Assembly (NCBI RefSeq): GCF_005771535.1
Contig: NZ_VANU01000007.1
Span: 1-64,000 of the forward strand
DNA length: 64,000 nt
Origin: Arcobacter arenosus
GTDB taxonomy: Bacteria; Campylobacterota; Campylobacteria; Campylobacterales; Arcobacteraceae
Direction: 5' to 3'
Each line of letters starts with the position of its first letter. Position 1 is the stretch's first letter. The position numbers were made by a program, and so were the translations under genes. Shown in pieces: positions 45,480 through 53,630 of the stretch. The notes under the pieces are model-generated. The model had not been told where the DNA came from, ran no database searches, and saw only the letters and a program-made list of their open reading frames with translations.

Positions 45480-46406
45480 TTGTTATATAAAGAATTGAAA
45501 GAAAGTATTAGAACATTAGGATTTCTAACAATAGAAGATTTTGTACATTATATTGGAGTAACTCCATCAGATTTACTTGAATGGGAAGAAAAAGATGAAG
45601 TTCCTTATACTGTCTCACTTATTATTCACCTTTTAAAAGGAGATGTTGATTTACCAAATAACGCTGCACTTGATAATCTTGTAGAAGAGTGTTTACCTTT
45701 GGCTGAATTACTGGAAGAAGCATCATCTTTTCCTCATAAACTAGAAGAGATGTTTTTATTACAAAAACAATTAAATGATTCTACAAATGGTAAAAACTGG
45801 GAATTAGGTCAAAATAAATTTGGAAAAGAGATAAATTGGCTTAGATGTATTCATATGGAAGTTGCTGAATTAATTGATTCAACACCATGGAAACATTGGA
45901 AAAATATAAATGCAGCACCAGATATGAATAATATTCATGTTGAACTTGTTGATATTTGGCATTTTTTAATGTCTTATATATTACAAGAAACAAATGTACC
46001 AAAAGCTGTTTCTTTAGTAAATACTCATTGTATATATGAAGCTGTAGAAATTGAAGAGATTGATGTAAAATTAATGGTAAAAGAAGCTGAAAAATTGTCA
46101 TATATCTCTTTGGCAATAGAAACAGGAAATATGCCTTCATTTAGTGGAGTTGAAAGATTTATTGACCAATTCTTTAGATGTTGTAAAATCTCTGGTTTAT
46201 CTTTTATGTGGTTACAAAAACTTTATATTGGTAAAAATTGTTTAAATAAATTTAGACAAGACCACGGATATAAAGAGGGGACTTATATAAAAGAATGGAA
46301 TGGTGATGAAGATAATGTAGTTATGGTTTCTATTCTAGAGAAAATGGAAAATGTTAGTTTTGAAGAACTATATACTGCTTTAGAAAAAAACTATCCTGGA
46401 AAATAA
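45480..46406 (+). CDS. dut: Dimeric (all-alpha) dUTP diphosphatase with N-terminal extension
   Basis: 308 aa. The catalytic part (about 85-308) has the all-alpha NTP pyrophosphatase motifs: EMFLLQKQLNDST, CIHMEVAELIDSTPWKHWK, and NIHVELVDIWHFLMS with the metal-binding acidic residues. This is the dimeric dUTPase family used by Campylobacter relatives instead of the trimeric enzyme; it hydrolyses dUTP to dUMP. The N-terminal 80 residues are extra and HTH-like (FVHYIGVTPSDLLEWEEKDEVPYTV split over two helices). The start is TTG with a perfect AGGAG six bases upstream. Confidence 0.9.
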   Translation: MLYKELKESIRTLGFLTIEDFVHYIGVTPSDLLEWEEKDEVPYTVSLIIHLLKGDVDLPNNAALDNLVEECLPLAELLEEASSFPHKLEEMFLLQKQLNDSTNGKNWELGQNKFGKEINWLRCIHMEVAELIDSTPWKHWKNINAAPDMNNIHVELVDIWHFLMSYILQETNVPKAVSLVNTHCIYEAVEIEEIDVKLMVKEAEKLSYISLAIETGNMPSFSGVERFIDQFFRCCKISGLSFMWLQKLYIGKNCLNKFRQDHGYKEGTYIKEWNGDEDNVVMVSILEKMENVSFEELYTALEKNYPGK

Positions 46407-46414
46407 ACTAAATT

Positions 46415-46443
46415 AAAAGTTAAGAGAAAATCTCTTAACTTTT
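46415..46443. terminator. Bidirectional terminator, 13-bp perfect stem
   Basis: AAAAGTTAAGAGA/TCTCTTAACTTTT with an AAA loop fills the gap between the convergent dUTPase and TDT transporter genes. Confidence 0.85.
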
Positions 46444-46444
46444 C

Positions 46445-47608
46445 TTAAAACTGGAATTTCTTTTTTAATACGAAAAATACTTGAATCGTTTTAAATTGTA
46501 CATAAATAAATGGAATCATTAAAATAAAATATCCAACAGAATATTTTGTTAATACTTCATTATATGTTAAACCTAAATTTATGAAAAACATTCCAAATAC
46601 CATAAATGCAACACCTGGACAAATAAGAGCAAATGCCACAGAAGATTTATTTTCATCTGAATAAACATATTTTTCAAAATAGTTATTCATTTTCATAACT
46701 TTATATCCTAAAATTCCAAATAGAATTTGAAGTGATAGAATAGTTGAAGATAATGTAAATAGAGAAGATTTACTCATGTGAGAATCAAAATTATGATCTA
46801 AGCCAAAAGATACTCTAATCATCATAATACCAAGTAGTGTTAAAATTGGAATTATAATCCACAATGATGGTGAAGCTTCAACAGAAATTCCTTTTTCAAA
46901 CATATTTGTAAATCCAAGTGTCATTTTAATGATTATTAAAAGAACTGCAAAAGATCCAAAAAAGATAGCTCCAAAAATACCAATGGCATTTATTGTTAGA
47001 TTGTGACTCATAGCTCCAGGAGCTGCAAATCCAACTGCAACCATTGAAAGAGCAAAAATAGAAATCATTTGTGAAAGGTTATTATTCTTTGTAAAGTCAA
47101 AATCACCTGCAGTTAAAAGTCTTGAGAAGTAATTAAATAAAATTTTTAAAGCAAAATAACCAGTTGTCATAAATCCTATAATTGCGAATGGAAACATATA
47201 CTCAACAATACTCCATAATTTTGGTACAAAAACTGCACCTAACACAAAACATACATTAATTGTCATTGCAAATGTTAAAGGAATTGTCATTAGTGTAATT
47301 TCTGCATTTGTTCCAAGTAATTGCTTATATGAATCACTTTTCTTGTAAATATTAAACTGTTTTGTATTCCATATTAAAAGTTTAAAATGAAAATATGCAA
47401 AAGCAATTATAAAAACTAAAGAAAAAGCAATAACAAATGATAACCATGTCCCTTTTAAAAGTTCTGGAAAGATGAAATCAAATGTTGCCAAGGGAACACC
47501 TTCATGGGGTACTAAAAACATTAAATACATAAAAAATGATACAGATAAACCTCCTGCTCCCAATGATGCTAAAAAACACATCGGATTAAACTTTTCTCTA
47601 TATTGCAT
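46445..47608 (-). CDS. TDT/SLAC1-type anion channel family membrane protein
   Basis: 387 aa with about ten membrane segments. The N-terminal MCFLASLGAGGLSVSFFMYL, MTTGYFALKILFNYFS and VGFAAPGAMSHN regions recall the tellurite-resistance/dicarboxylate transporter (TehA/SLAC1) superfamily of anion channels. No biochemical role can be read from the sequence. It stands alone, with AAAAGGG before the ATG, convergent with the dUTPase gene and divergent from a GGDEF gene. Confidence 0.65.
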   Translation of the reverse strand: MQYREKFNPMCFLASLGAGGLSVSFFMYLMFLVPHEGVPLATFDFIFPELLKGTWLSFVIAFSLVFIIAFAYFHFKLLIWNTKQFNIYKKSDSYKQLLGTNAEITLMTIPLTFAMTINVCFVLGAVFVPKLWSIVEYMFPFAIIGFMTTGYFALKILFNYFSRLLTAGDFDFTKNNNLSQMISIFALSMVAVGFAAPGAMSHNLTINAIGIFGAIFFGSFAVLLIIIKMTLGFTNMFEKGISVEASPSLWIIIPILTLLGIMMIRVSFGLDHNFDSHMSKSSLFTLSSTILSLQILFGILGYKVMKMNNYFEKYVYSDENKSSVAFALICPGVAFMVFGMFFINLGLTYNEVLTKYSVGYFILMIPFIYVQFKTIQVFFVLKKKFQF

Positions 47609-47745
47609 ATAAACCCTTTTATTATAAATTTTTTTGAATCATACACAAAGAATTATTAAAAAAACATAAGTAAATATAATAAGTTTTACTTATAATTAAA
47701 AAACATACAGAAAGTATTTTAAGAGCAATAAGGATAAAATTTCGA

Positions 47746-48585
47746 ATGTATAAAATTTCAGTAGATAAAGAACTTTTTAAAAATATTCAATTCAAAAAAA
47801 CAAAAATATTAGAAAAAGCAACATCTCTTTATTGGAAAAGAGAATTATTAGAACCTAGAATAGAAAATGATAAAATAAAGTACACAATAAGACAACTTGA
47901 TAAACTTAAAATCACTAATGGTTTAGGGGATGATAAACCACAACTTATTATAGAGTGTGAAAAAGTTGATTATTCTTTTAAAAAAGATCTTTTTGAATTT
48001 TATCTTGGAAAAATATTAGAACAAAAAAATACTGATATTCAAGAAGATTATAAAGATTCCTTAATAAAACAATTATTAAGGGAAAAAGCTGCCTTAGAAG
48101 ATGATATGAATAAAGACCATCTAACACAAGTTTATAATAGACGAAAGATGGAAGCTGATTTAGATCTTTTTATAAATCAAAATAATTCTGACCTTTTATG
48201 TACTGTATTTATTGATGCAGATAGATTTAAAGGTATCAATGATAATTTTGGACATGATGCAGGAGATAGAGTTTTAATATACCTTGCAAAAAAACTACAA
48301 AAATATGCAAAGATATTAAATGGTGAGGTTTATAGGTATGGTGGGGAAGAGTTTGTTATTTTATGTTTTATAAAAAAATCTGAGTTGATCTCAAAGTTAA
48401 ATGATTTAAGAGCAGAAATTAAAGCTCAAAGGATATATCACAAGATTAGAGATATATCTGTTACAGTTAGTATGGGAATCTCTTTTTTTAGTGAGTGTAA
48501 ATCAAAAGATGAAATGCTTATTAAAGCTGATAAAGGTGTTTATAAAGCTAAAAGTAATGGAAGAGATAGGGTAGAGTTTGGTTAG
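47746..48585 (+). CDS. Diguanylate cyclase (GGEEF), soluble
   Basis: 279 aa. Residues 1 to about 115 have no recognised motif and are highly charged. The GGDEF domain is at about 120-279 (DHLTQVYNRRKMEADL; FIDADRFKGINDNFGHDAGD) with active site YGGEEF. The I-site position (GEVY) lacks Arg, so it is probably not product-inhibited. AAGGAT precedes the ATG. A single gene between the TDT transporter and the convergent cytochrome gene. Confidence 0.92.
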   Translation: MYKISVDKELFKNIQFKKTKILEKATSLYWKRELLEPRIENDKIKYTIRQLDKLKITNGLGDDKPQLIIECEKVDYSFKKDLFEFYLGKILEQKNTDIQEDYKDSLIKQLLREKAALEDDMNKDHLTQVYNRRKMEADLDLFINQNNSDLLCTVFIDADRFKGINDNFGHDAGDRVLIYLAKKLQKYAKILNGEVYRYGGEEFVILCFIKKSELISKLNDLRAEIKAQRIYHKIRDISVTVSMGISFFSECKSKDEMLIKADKGVYKAKSNGRDRVEFG

Positions 48586-48588
48586 TAT

Positions 48589-48608
48589 TGTAGAGATTTC
48601 TCTCTACA
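48589..48608. terminator. Bidirectional terminator hairpin
   Basis: TGTAGAGA/TCTCTACA, an 8-bp perfect stem with loop TTTC, lies just after the GGDEF stop and just before the convergent cytochrome c stop. Confidence 0.7.
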
Positions 48609-48611
48609 TTA

Positions 48612-48887
48612 CTATTTACCTATTTTTTCAGCAATAGCTTGAATATCTGCATCAGAAAGACCTGCAACTTGAGGTGTCATAACTGCTTTCATTGGCCCAC
48701 CATAAGTTCCATCTTTATATCCTTTTAATGAATCAATAATCTCTTGTTTTGTCATATCTTTCATTATTTTAGACTTTCCTAAAGCTACCTTTTCTCCATT
48801 TGCACCGTGACATGCAACACATTTTGCATATGGATTTGCAAAAGCAGCTCCAGCTAAAATTGCACTTAAAATTAATACTTTCTTCAT
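48612..48887 (-). CDS. Small periplasmic c-type cytochrome (cytochrome c553-like)
   Basis: 91 aa. Signal peptide MKKVLILSAILAGAAFA, then the haem site CVACHG directly at the mature N-terminus, and a candidate axial Met in MKAVMTPQVAGLSD. The size and the C-terminal DIQAIAEKIGK fit the class I cytochrome c553 electron carriers. It would be matured by the system II protein encoded at 33348. A strong AAGGAG ribosome site and monocistronic context fit an abundant protein. Confidence 0.92.
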   Translation of the reverse strand: MKKVLILSAILAGAAFANPYAKCVACHGANGEKVALGKSKIMKDMTKQEIIDSLKGYKDGTYGGPMKAVMTPQVAGLSDADIQAIAEKIGK

Positions 48888-48982
48888 TATCTTCTCCTTA
48901 AATTTTATTTTTAAAATTATAAGTAAAGATTGTAGAATAAAAATGGATTTATGTCAATAAAAAAATAATTATTTTTTAAAAA

Positions 48983-49007
48983 AGTATAGTATTTTTAATA
49001 CTATACT
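48983..49007 (-). terminator. Terminator of the glutamate mutase cluster
   Basis: AGTATAGTATT/AATACTATACT, an 11-bp perfect stem with a 3-base loop, overlaps the stop codon of the ligase gene. On the minus strand it is followed by six T residues. Confidence 0.8.
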
Positions 49008-50583
49008 ATTTTAAAGAGTCTAATAATTCCGCTTTTAATTCCTCTTTGTTAATTTTATTCTTATCACTTGGAATTAGAGGAAGTGATTTTTTATAAATTA
49101 TTCTATTTGGAATCATATAAGAAGCTAGATGATTTTTAAGTTCAAAAGTTATCTCTTTTGGAGGAATTTCACTTCTAGCGCTATAAACCATAACTATCTC
49201 TTCTTCAATTTCATCATTAGGAATTGAGAAAATTGCACATTGATCAATTTGTGGGAAATTCTTTTCAACAACTGATTCAACCTCAAAAGGGCTTACTCTA
49301 AAACCTCTAGTTTTAATCATATCATCACGTCTACTTACAAAGTAAAAGTATCCCTCTTCATCTTTATAAACATAATCTCCTGTTGCAACAACAATTTCAT
49401 CTCTTAGTTGTCCCTCTAAATTGATTACATTTTTTAGAATTTGAATTGATTTAAATCTTTGAGCTGTTTCAATTGGTGCATTCCAAAAACCTTTGTAAAT
49501 ATATCCACCTCTGTGGATTAATTCACCAACTTCTCTTGGCTTACACTCAAATCCCTCTTCATTGATAACATAAAGTTCAACATCTGGAATAGCTTTTCCT
49601 ATTGATTCAGGTCTAATATTTATTTGTGATGGTTCTAAATATGTAGATCTAAATGCTTCTGTTAAACCATGCATTGAATAAAAGTTTACATGTGGAAAAT
49701 ATTTTTGAATATCTTTTACCATTTTAGGCGTAACATTTCCACCTGAAGAAGTTATTGTTTTTACATTCGATAATAATTCAGGACTTGGTATTCTATGCTC
49801 ATCTTCATCAAACATTGCATTTATAGTTACAGGCATCATTGCAACAACTGTAACCTTATCATTGATTAAATGGTTGAAAAAATCACTTGGTAAAATAAAT
49901 CTATGTAAAGCTAATGTTGCTCTTTTGTAAAGTGAACAAAAAATCTGATTTAAACCATAATCTAGGTTAAAAATTAAAATTCCAGAAAGAACATCATCTT
50001 CTTGTAAATCTAAATATGAAGAAACAACTCTTGCACTATCAATTAAGTTTCTATGAGATATTACAATACCTTTAGGTGTTCCTGTTAATCCAAAAGAATA
50101 AGTAATTACAGCATTATCATGACCATTTACAGTAGTTTCATATGGTTTTTTATAGTATTTAAAAATCTCTTCAAAAGATGGAATATCTTTGTGTGCAGTT
50201 TCATATGAAATGATATGTCCATCAAAGTTAATTGATTCAATAGACTCAAGTTTTAATTTATCAGTAATAATACATCTAATATCACAATCATTAATTATAT
50301 ATTCCACTTGTTCACTTTTAAGTAACTTTGTAAGTGGTACAAGTACATAATTGGTAGATAATATAGCTAGTATTGCTATAACTTGGTCCATACCTTTATT
50401 TGAATATATACCAATTCTACTTCCTGCTGGTAAATCTAACTCTTTTAAATAAAAAGCAACTTGATTAACTTTTTTTAATAACTCTTCATAAGTAATAGAT
50501 TTTTCATTATGTTTAATTGCTATTTTATCACTATGTGTTAAAGCTGCACTTTCAATTAATGATCTTATACAATTTATTGACAT
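49006..50583 (-). CDS. AMP-forming acyl/amino acid-activating ligase in the glutamate mutase cluster
   Basis: 525 aa class I adenylate-forming enzyme. The P-loop reads YSFGLTGTPKG (162-172), where family consensus is YTSGTTGxPKG, so two usual small residues are Phe and Leu. SMHGLTEAFRSTYLEP, VATGDYVYKDEEGYFYF, RRDDMIKTRGFRVSPFEVE and the C-terminal Lys region SDKNKINKEEL are otherwise normal. It resembles both acyl-CoA ligases and stand-alone adenylation domains. No carrier protein is nearby, so a CoA ligase for a product of the mutase pathway (for example mesaconate) is a reasonable guess. It follows glmL by 11 bases and is the last gene of the cluster. Confidence 0.8.
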   Translation of the reverse strand: MSINCIRSLIESAALTHSDKIAIKHNEKSITYEELLKKVNQVAFYLKELDLPAGSRIGIYSNKGMDQVIAILAILSTNYVLVPLTKLLKSEQVEYIINDCDIRCIITDKLKLESIESINFDGHIISYETAHKDIPSFEEIFKYYKKPYETTVNGHDNAVITYSFGLTGTPKGIVISHRNLIDSARVVSSYLDLQEDDVLSGILIFNLDYGLNQIFCSLYKRATLALHRFILPSDFFNHLINDKVTVVAMMPVTINAMFDEDEHRIPSPELLSNVKTITSSGGNVTPKMVKDIQKYFPHVNFYSMHGLTEAFRSTYLEPSQINIRPESIGKAIPDVELYVINEEGFECKPREVGELIHRGGYIYKGFWNAPIETAQRFKSIQILKNVINLEGQLRDEIVVATGDYVYKDEEGYFYFVSRRDDMIKTRGFRVSPFEVESVVEKNFPQIDQCAIFSIPNDEIEEEIVMVYSARSEIPPKEITFELKNHLASYMIPNRIIYKKSLPLIPSDKNKINKEELKAELLDSLK

Positions 50584-50594
50584 TTGTTGCTCCT

Positions 50595-51782
50595 TTATTT
50601 ATTCATACCCAAAGTCCAAATATCATAATTGTTATCCATCACGATAGTTGGGTTATGGTTAGAGTTTAAAATCTTCTTATAGAAAAATGATACAATATCT
50701 TCTATTTCCTCTTGCTTGAGAACTTTTGTAATTCCACCTGTTAGCACAATAGAGTTAAGTACATTCAGTTTTAAATTAACATAGGCTTTTCTAAAAGTTG
50801 AAACTTTGCATAAAACTAAGAATATGGCTAATTGCATTAATATTCTAGTATTTTTTTCACCTTGTTCATCAAAAATATTTTCAGTAACTTTTAAATGGGC
50901 TAATAATTCATAAACAAATTCATTGTTTTTAGCTGCAAAGATTAATGATTCTCTTGATTTATAAACACCAAGTTTTTTAAATACTAATCTATCATATTCA
51001 TTTTCAGTAACCATATTTTCATCAACTAAGTCTTTTGAATAGTGAATATCAGTTGTTGCACCACCAATATCTATCAAGATATATGGATTAGCAACTGAAA
51101 ACTTACTATCAATCATTGGTAAAGTTTTATTTACAATATATGGTGTTGAGTAGATTTGGTTTGATGTAATATCATATAGACTTTTTATATCTTCTTTACC
51201 CATAATATCAGCTTGATAAAGATTTGTTAAATACTCTTTTAAATGTTCCTCTTCCACATGAAGTCTATTTGTAATAATATTTGGAAGAACAACAAGGTTT
51301 TCTATTTTTTCTTTTAAAGAAGGAGCTTCCTTTGAACTTCCAACATATACAATATTTGAATATTTTATTTTTTCAAGATATTCAAATAATTTTTCATCAA
51401 AAATATTAGAAACAGAGTCGATTCCACCTACAACAATTACTACATCGATTAAATCACTTGGAATTGAAGTTTTTTCAATATCCTTATATAAAACAGTGTC
51501 AATAATATTAATACCTGAATTAAAGGCGATATTAGTAGCATATTTTAAAGAAAAAGAGTTAGTAACACCAATAATTAATGTACTTAAACCACCGTTAGCT
51601 GATGAACAAATATATACATCATCTTTTTTATAATTATGTATTGTATCACCACATTTATATGTTAAATCATCATAAATATCTTTATTAAAATCTCTAAAAT
51701 GTTGCTCAACTCCATGTACTGTACATACTTTAAAATATGTACTTCCAACATCAATTAATAATTTATCATTTATTTCACTCAT
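50595..51782 (-). CDS. glmL: GlmL/MutL-type accessory protein of glutamate mutase
   Basis: 395 aa. An ASKHA (actin/Hsp70-like) ATPase fold: DVGSTYFKVCTV near the N-terminus, YICSSANGGLSTLIIG, VVIVVGGIDSV, LIDIGGATTDIHYS and VLTGGITKVL. This matches MutL/GlmL, the protein found between glutamate mutase subunit genes and thought to reactivate the B12 enzyme. An in-frame GTG lies 15 bases upstream, but ATG 51782 has AAGGAT at the right distance, so I use it. It begins 8 bases after the glmE stop. Confidence 0.88.
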   Translation of the reverse strand: MSEINDKLLIDVGSTYFKVCTVHGVEQHFRDFNKDIYDDLTYKCGDTIHNYKKDDVYICSSANGGLSTLIIGVTNSFSLKYATNIAFNSGINIIDTVLYKDIEKTSIPSDLIDVVIVVGGIDSVSNIFDEKLFEYLEKIKYSNIVYVGSSKEAPSLKEKIENLVVLPNIITNRLHVEEEHLKEYLTNLYQADIMGKEDIKSLYDITSNQIYSTPYIVNKTLPMIDSKFSVANPYILIDIGGATTDIHYSKDLVDENMVTENEYDRLVFKKLGVYKSRESLIFAAKNNEFVYELLAHLKVTENIFDEQGEKNTRILMQLAIFLVLCKVSTFRKAYVNLKLNVLNSIVLTGGITKVLKQEEIEDIVSFFYKKILNSNHNPTIVMDNNYDIWTLGMNK

Positions 51783-51790
51783 ATTTATCC

Positions 51791-53158
51791 TTACCACTGC
51801 ATAATACCGATATCATGGATAATATCGTTTACGATTGATGTAGTATCTTTTTTTAAGTCACATTGAGATTTTTCATATTCAAAACATCTGTCTGGAATAG
51901 GAACTTTACCTCTATCTATTATTCTAATATTTTTATTTTTATCTCTTATTGTAATCATATTATTGTGATTAATAATATGTGGAGAGAATGGTACGTCTAT
52001 AGTTCCATTTTTAATTGAATTAAAAACTTTTCTCCATAAGGTATCTGCAGAGTCATTAAATACTGCTTCCATAATAGCCATAACTTCAGCAGTTAGGTTT
52101 TCCTCTTCCTCTTTGTCTACAATATTTGGTAAACCATTTAAAATTCTAAGTAAGTATTGAGTATTTGCAACAGTTTCTGCATTTGCTTCTTTTGTTGGAA
52201 TTCCCGATGCTTCTTGTTTTGTTTTTGTAATAATTTTATCAGCTCCAACCATTGAAGCAATAACCGTACTCATAGAGATTAGTTGAGTCGCATAGTTCTG
52301 ATTTTCAGGGAATGCCCCCATCCATTGGTGATAAACAAGATGAATATCTGCATCTTCACACCCAATCTCTTTAGCATAATATTTTGCCATTTTCTTTAAA
52401 ACTGCAGCTGTTACAATATCTTGATTCATAGAACCTTGTTGTGAAAAAGAAACAGAAAATGATTTAACTCCCTCTTCAAGAGAAAGTAACATCTCTAAAA
52501 GTTGTATTACAATAGTGATACAAGGTGGAACTAAAGTAGCAGTTAGTGGACCAAATGATTCTCTATTGATTGGTTCATTTAGTTTTGAATATTGAGCACA
52601 TACTCTTTCTACATATTTCCAGTATAAAAATGCTTTATCAAGTGGAAAGTTCTTAGAGTAGGGTAAAAGGTAAGTTATTGGACCACCTTCAATCTCAAAA
52701 ATTCCAGAAGCAATTGCTGTTTCAATTAAAAGTCTTGCATCTGGAGTACCATGTCTTAAAGATATAGGCTTATTGAAGTGAGTCATCATTTTTCTAGTAG
52801 TTCTATATCCATGGTTAATTAAAGGGTAACCATTTAACATATCAACTTCACTCTCTTCAGAAAGTCTAAGCATCTTTTTAGAAGTTGCATAATCATTTAA
52901 TCTTGTATTTGAATCAATTGTACAAGGAAGAACGTCTACATCAGCATCATTAAAAAACTCATATAAAGCAAACATTTTATTGTATGTAGGAAAACCACCT
53001 CTTGGTTGTACTAACATTTTATTTTTTGTTTTGAAATTATAAGAGATAAACAAATCTTTTGAAGCATTTTTAACAAAGTCTTCAACTTCTGCAAAATCAA
53101 AATTATCAACATATTCATTGTTTAAGATAATATTTCTTTCTTCTTGAAGTAAACTCAT
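51791..53158 (-). CDS. glmE: Methylaspartate (glutamate) mutase, catalytic E subunit
   Basis: 455 aa, slightly shorter than the clostridial subunit (about 483). MLVQPRGGFPTYNKMFALYEFF, INHGYRTTRKMM, RHGTPDARLLIETA, EGGPITYLLPYSK, VYHQWMGAFPENQNYA and TKTKQEASGIPTKEANAETV are conserved blocks of GlmE, the TIM-barrel subunit. It rearranges L-glutamate to (2S,3S)-3-methylaspartate with adenosylcobalamin. It overlaps glmS by one base (TAATG). Confidence 0.93.
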   Translation of the reverse strand: MSLLQEERNIILNNEYVDNFDFAEVEDFVKNASKDLFISYNFKTKNKMLVQPRGGFPTYNKMFALYEFFNDADVDVLPCTIDSNTRLNDYATSKKMLRLSEESEVDMLNGYPLINHGYRTTRKMMTHFNKPISLRHGTPDARLLIETAIASGIFEIEGGPITYLLPYSKNFPLDKAFLYWKYVERVCAQYSKLNEPINRESFGPLTATLVPPCITIVIQLLEMLLSLEEGVKSFSVSFSQQGSMNQDIVTAAVLKKMAKYYAKEIGCEDADIHLVYHQWMGAFPENQNYATQLISMSTVIASMVGADKIITKTKQEASGIPTKEANAETVANTQYLLRILNGLPNIVDKEEEENLTAEVMAIMEAVFNDSADTLWRKVFNSIKNGTIDVPFSPHIINHNNMITIRDKNKNIRIIDRGKVPIPDRCFEYEKSQCDLKKDTTSIVNDIIHDIGIMQW

Positions 53159-53568
53159 TATTTTCTTCCTTCCATGAATTTTTCAAGTTCATCTAAACCA
53201 GTATTTAAATCTACTTGGTGAAATACTAAATCAAAACCATAATTTTTAAATCTAGGAACAATATCATCAGCACTCCCTGTACCAACTACTAAGTTACCAC
53301 CAATCATAAACACAACATTGTCTAATAAATTACCATATTGAGCTTTTAAGATTCTAAGTTCTCTTGCCCAACCTTCTGCTTCACCATTAAGTGATGAGAT
53401 TAATAATATATCTGCATTTGTCTCAATCACTGCATCAATAAACTCTTCAAGGTAAGTATTAACACCTAAGTTAAATACTTCAAATCCCCTTGCTTGCAGT
53501 GAAAGCTCTATAAGTCTGTTTGCTACTACGTGGATATCATTCCCCACTACGCCAGTTACTACTTTCAT
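53158..53568 (-). CDS. glmS: Methylaspartate mutase, B12-binding S subunit
   Basis: 136 aa, normal length. The cobalamin motif D-x-H-x-x-G reads DIHVVA (11-16): the Asp and the axial His are present, but Gly is replaced by Ala. LLISSLNGEAEGW replaces the usual SSLYGQGE, and MIGGNLVVG supplies the GGN motif. It holds the corrinoid and pairs with GlmE. First gene of the cluster glmS-glmE-glmL-ligase; CAGGTAAAG precedes the ATG. Despite the substitution the family call is firm. A related carbon-skeleton mutase with altered substrate cannot be excluded. Confidence 0.88.
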   Translation of the reverse strand: MKVVTGVVGNDIHVVANRLIELSLQARGFEVFNLGVNTYLEEFIDAVIETNADILLISSLNGEAEGWARELRILKAQYGNLLDNVVFMIGGNLVVGTGSADDIVPRFKNYGFDLVFHQVDLNTGLDELEKFMEGRK

Positions 53569-53630
53569 GTACTTTACCTGTTATTTTTATTGTTAAAAAG
53601 GTGCTTATATTATCTAAAAAAGGGTAAAAA

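Noticed and set aside
51783-51797. GTG start of glmL at 51797
   Set aside because: The AAGGAT ribosome site lies between this GTG and the ATG at 51782, so the ATG is the start.
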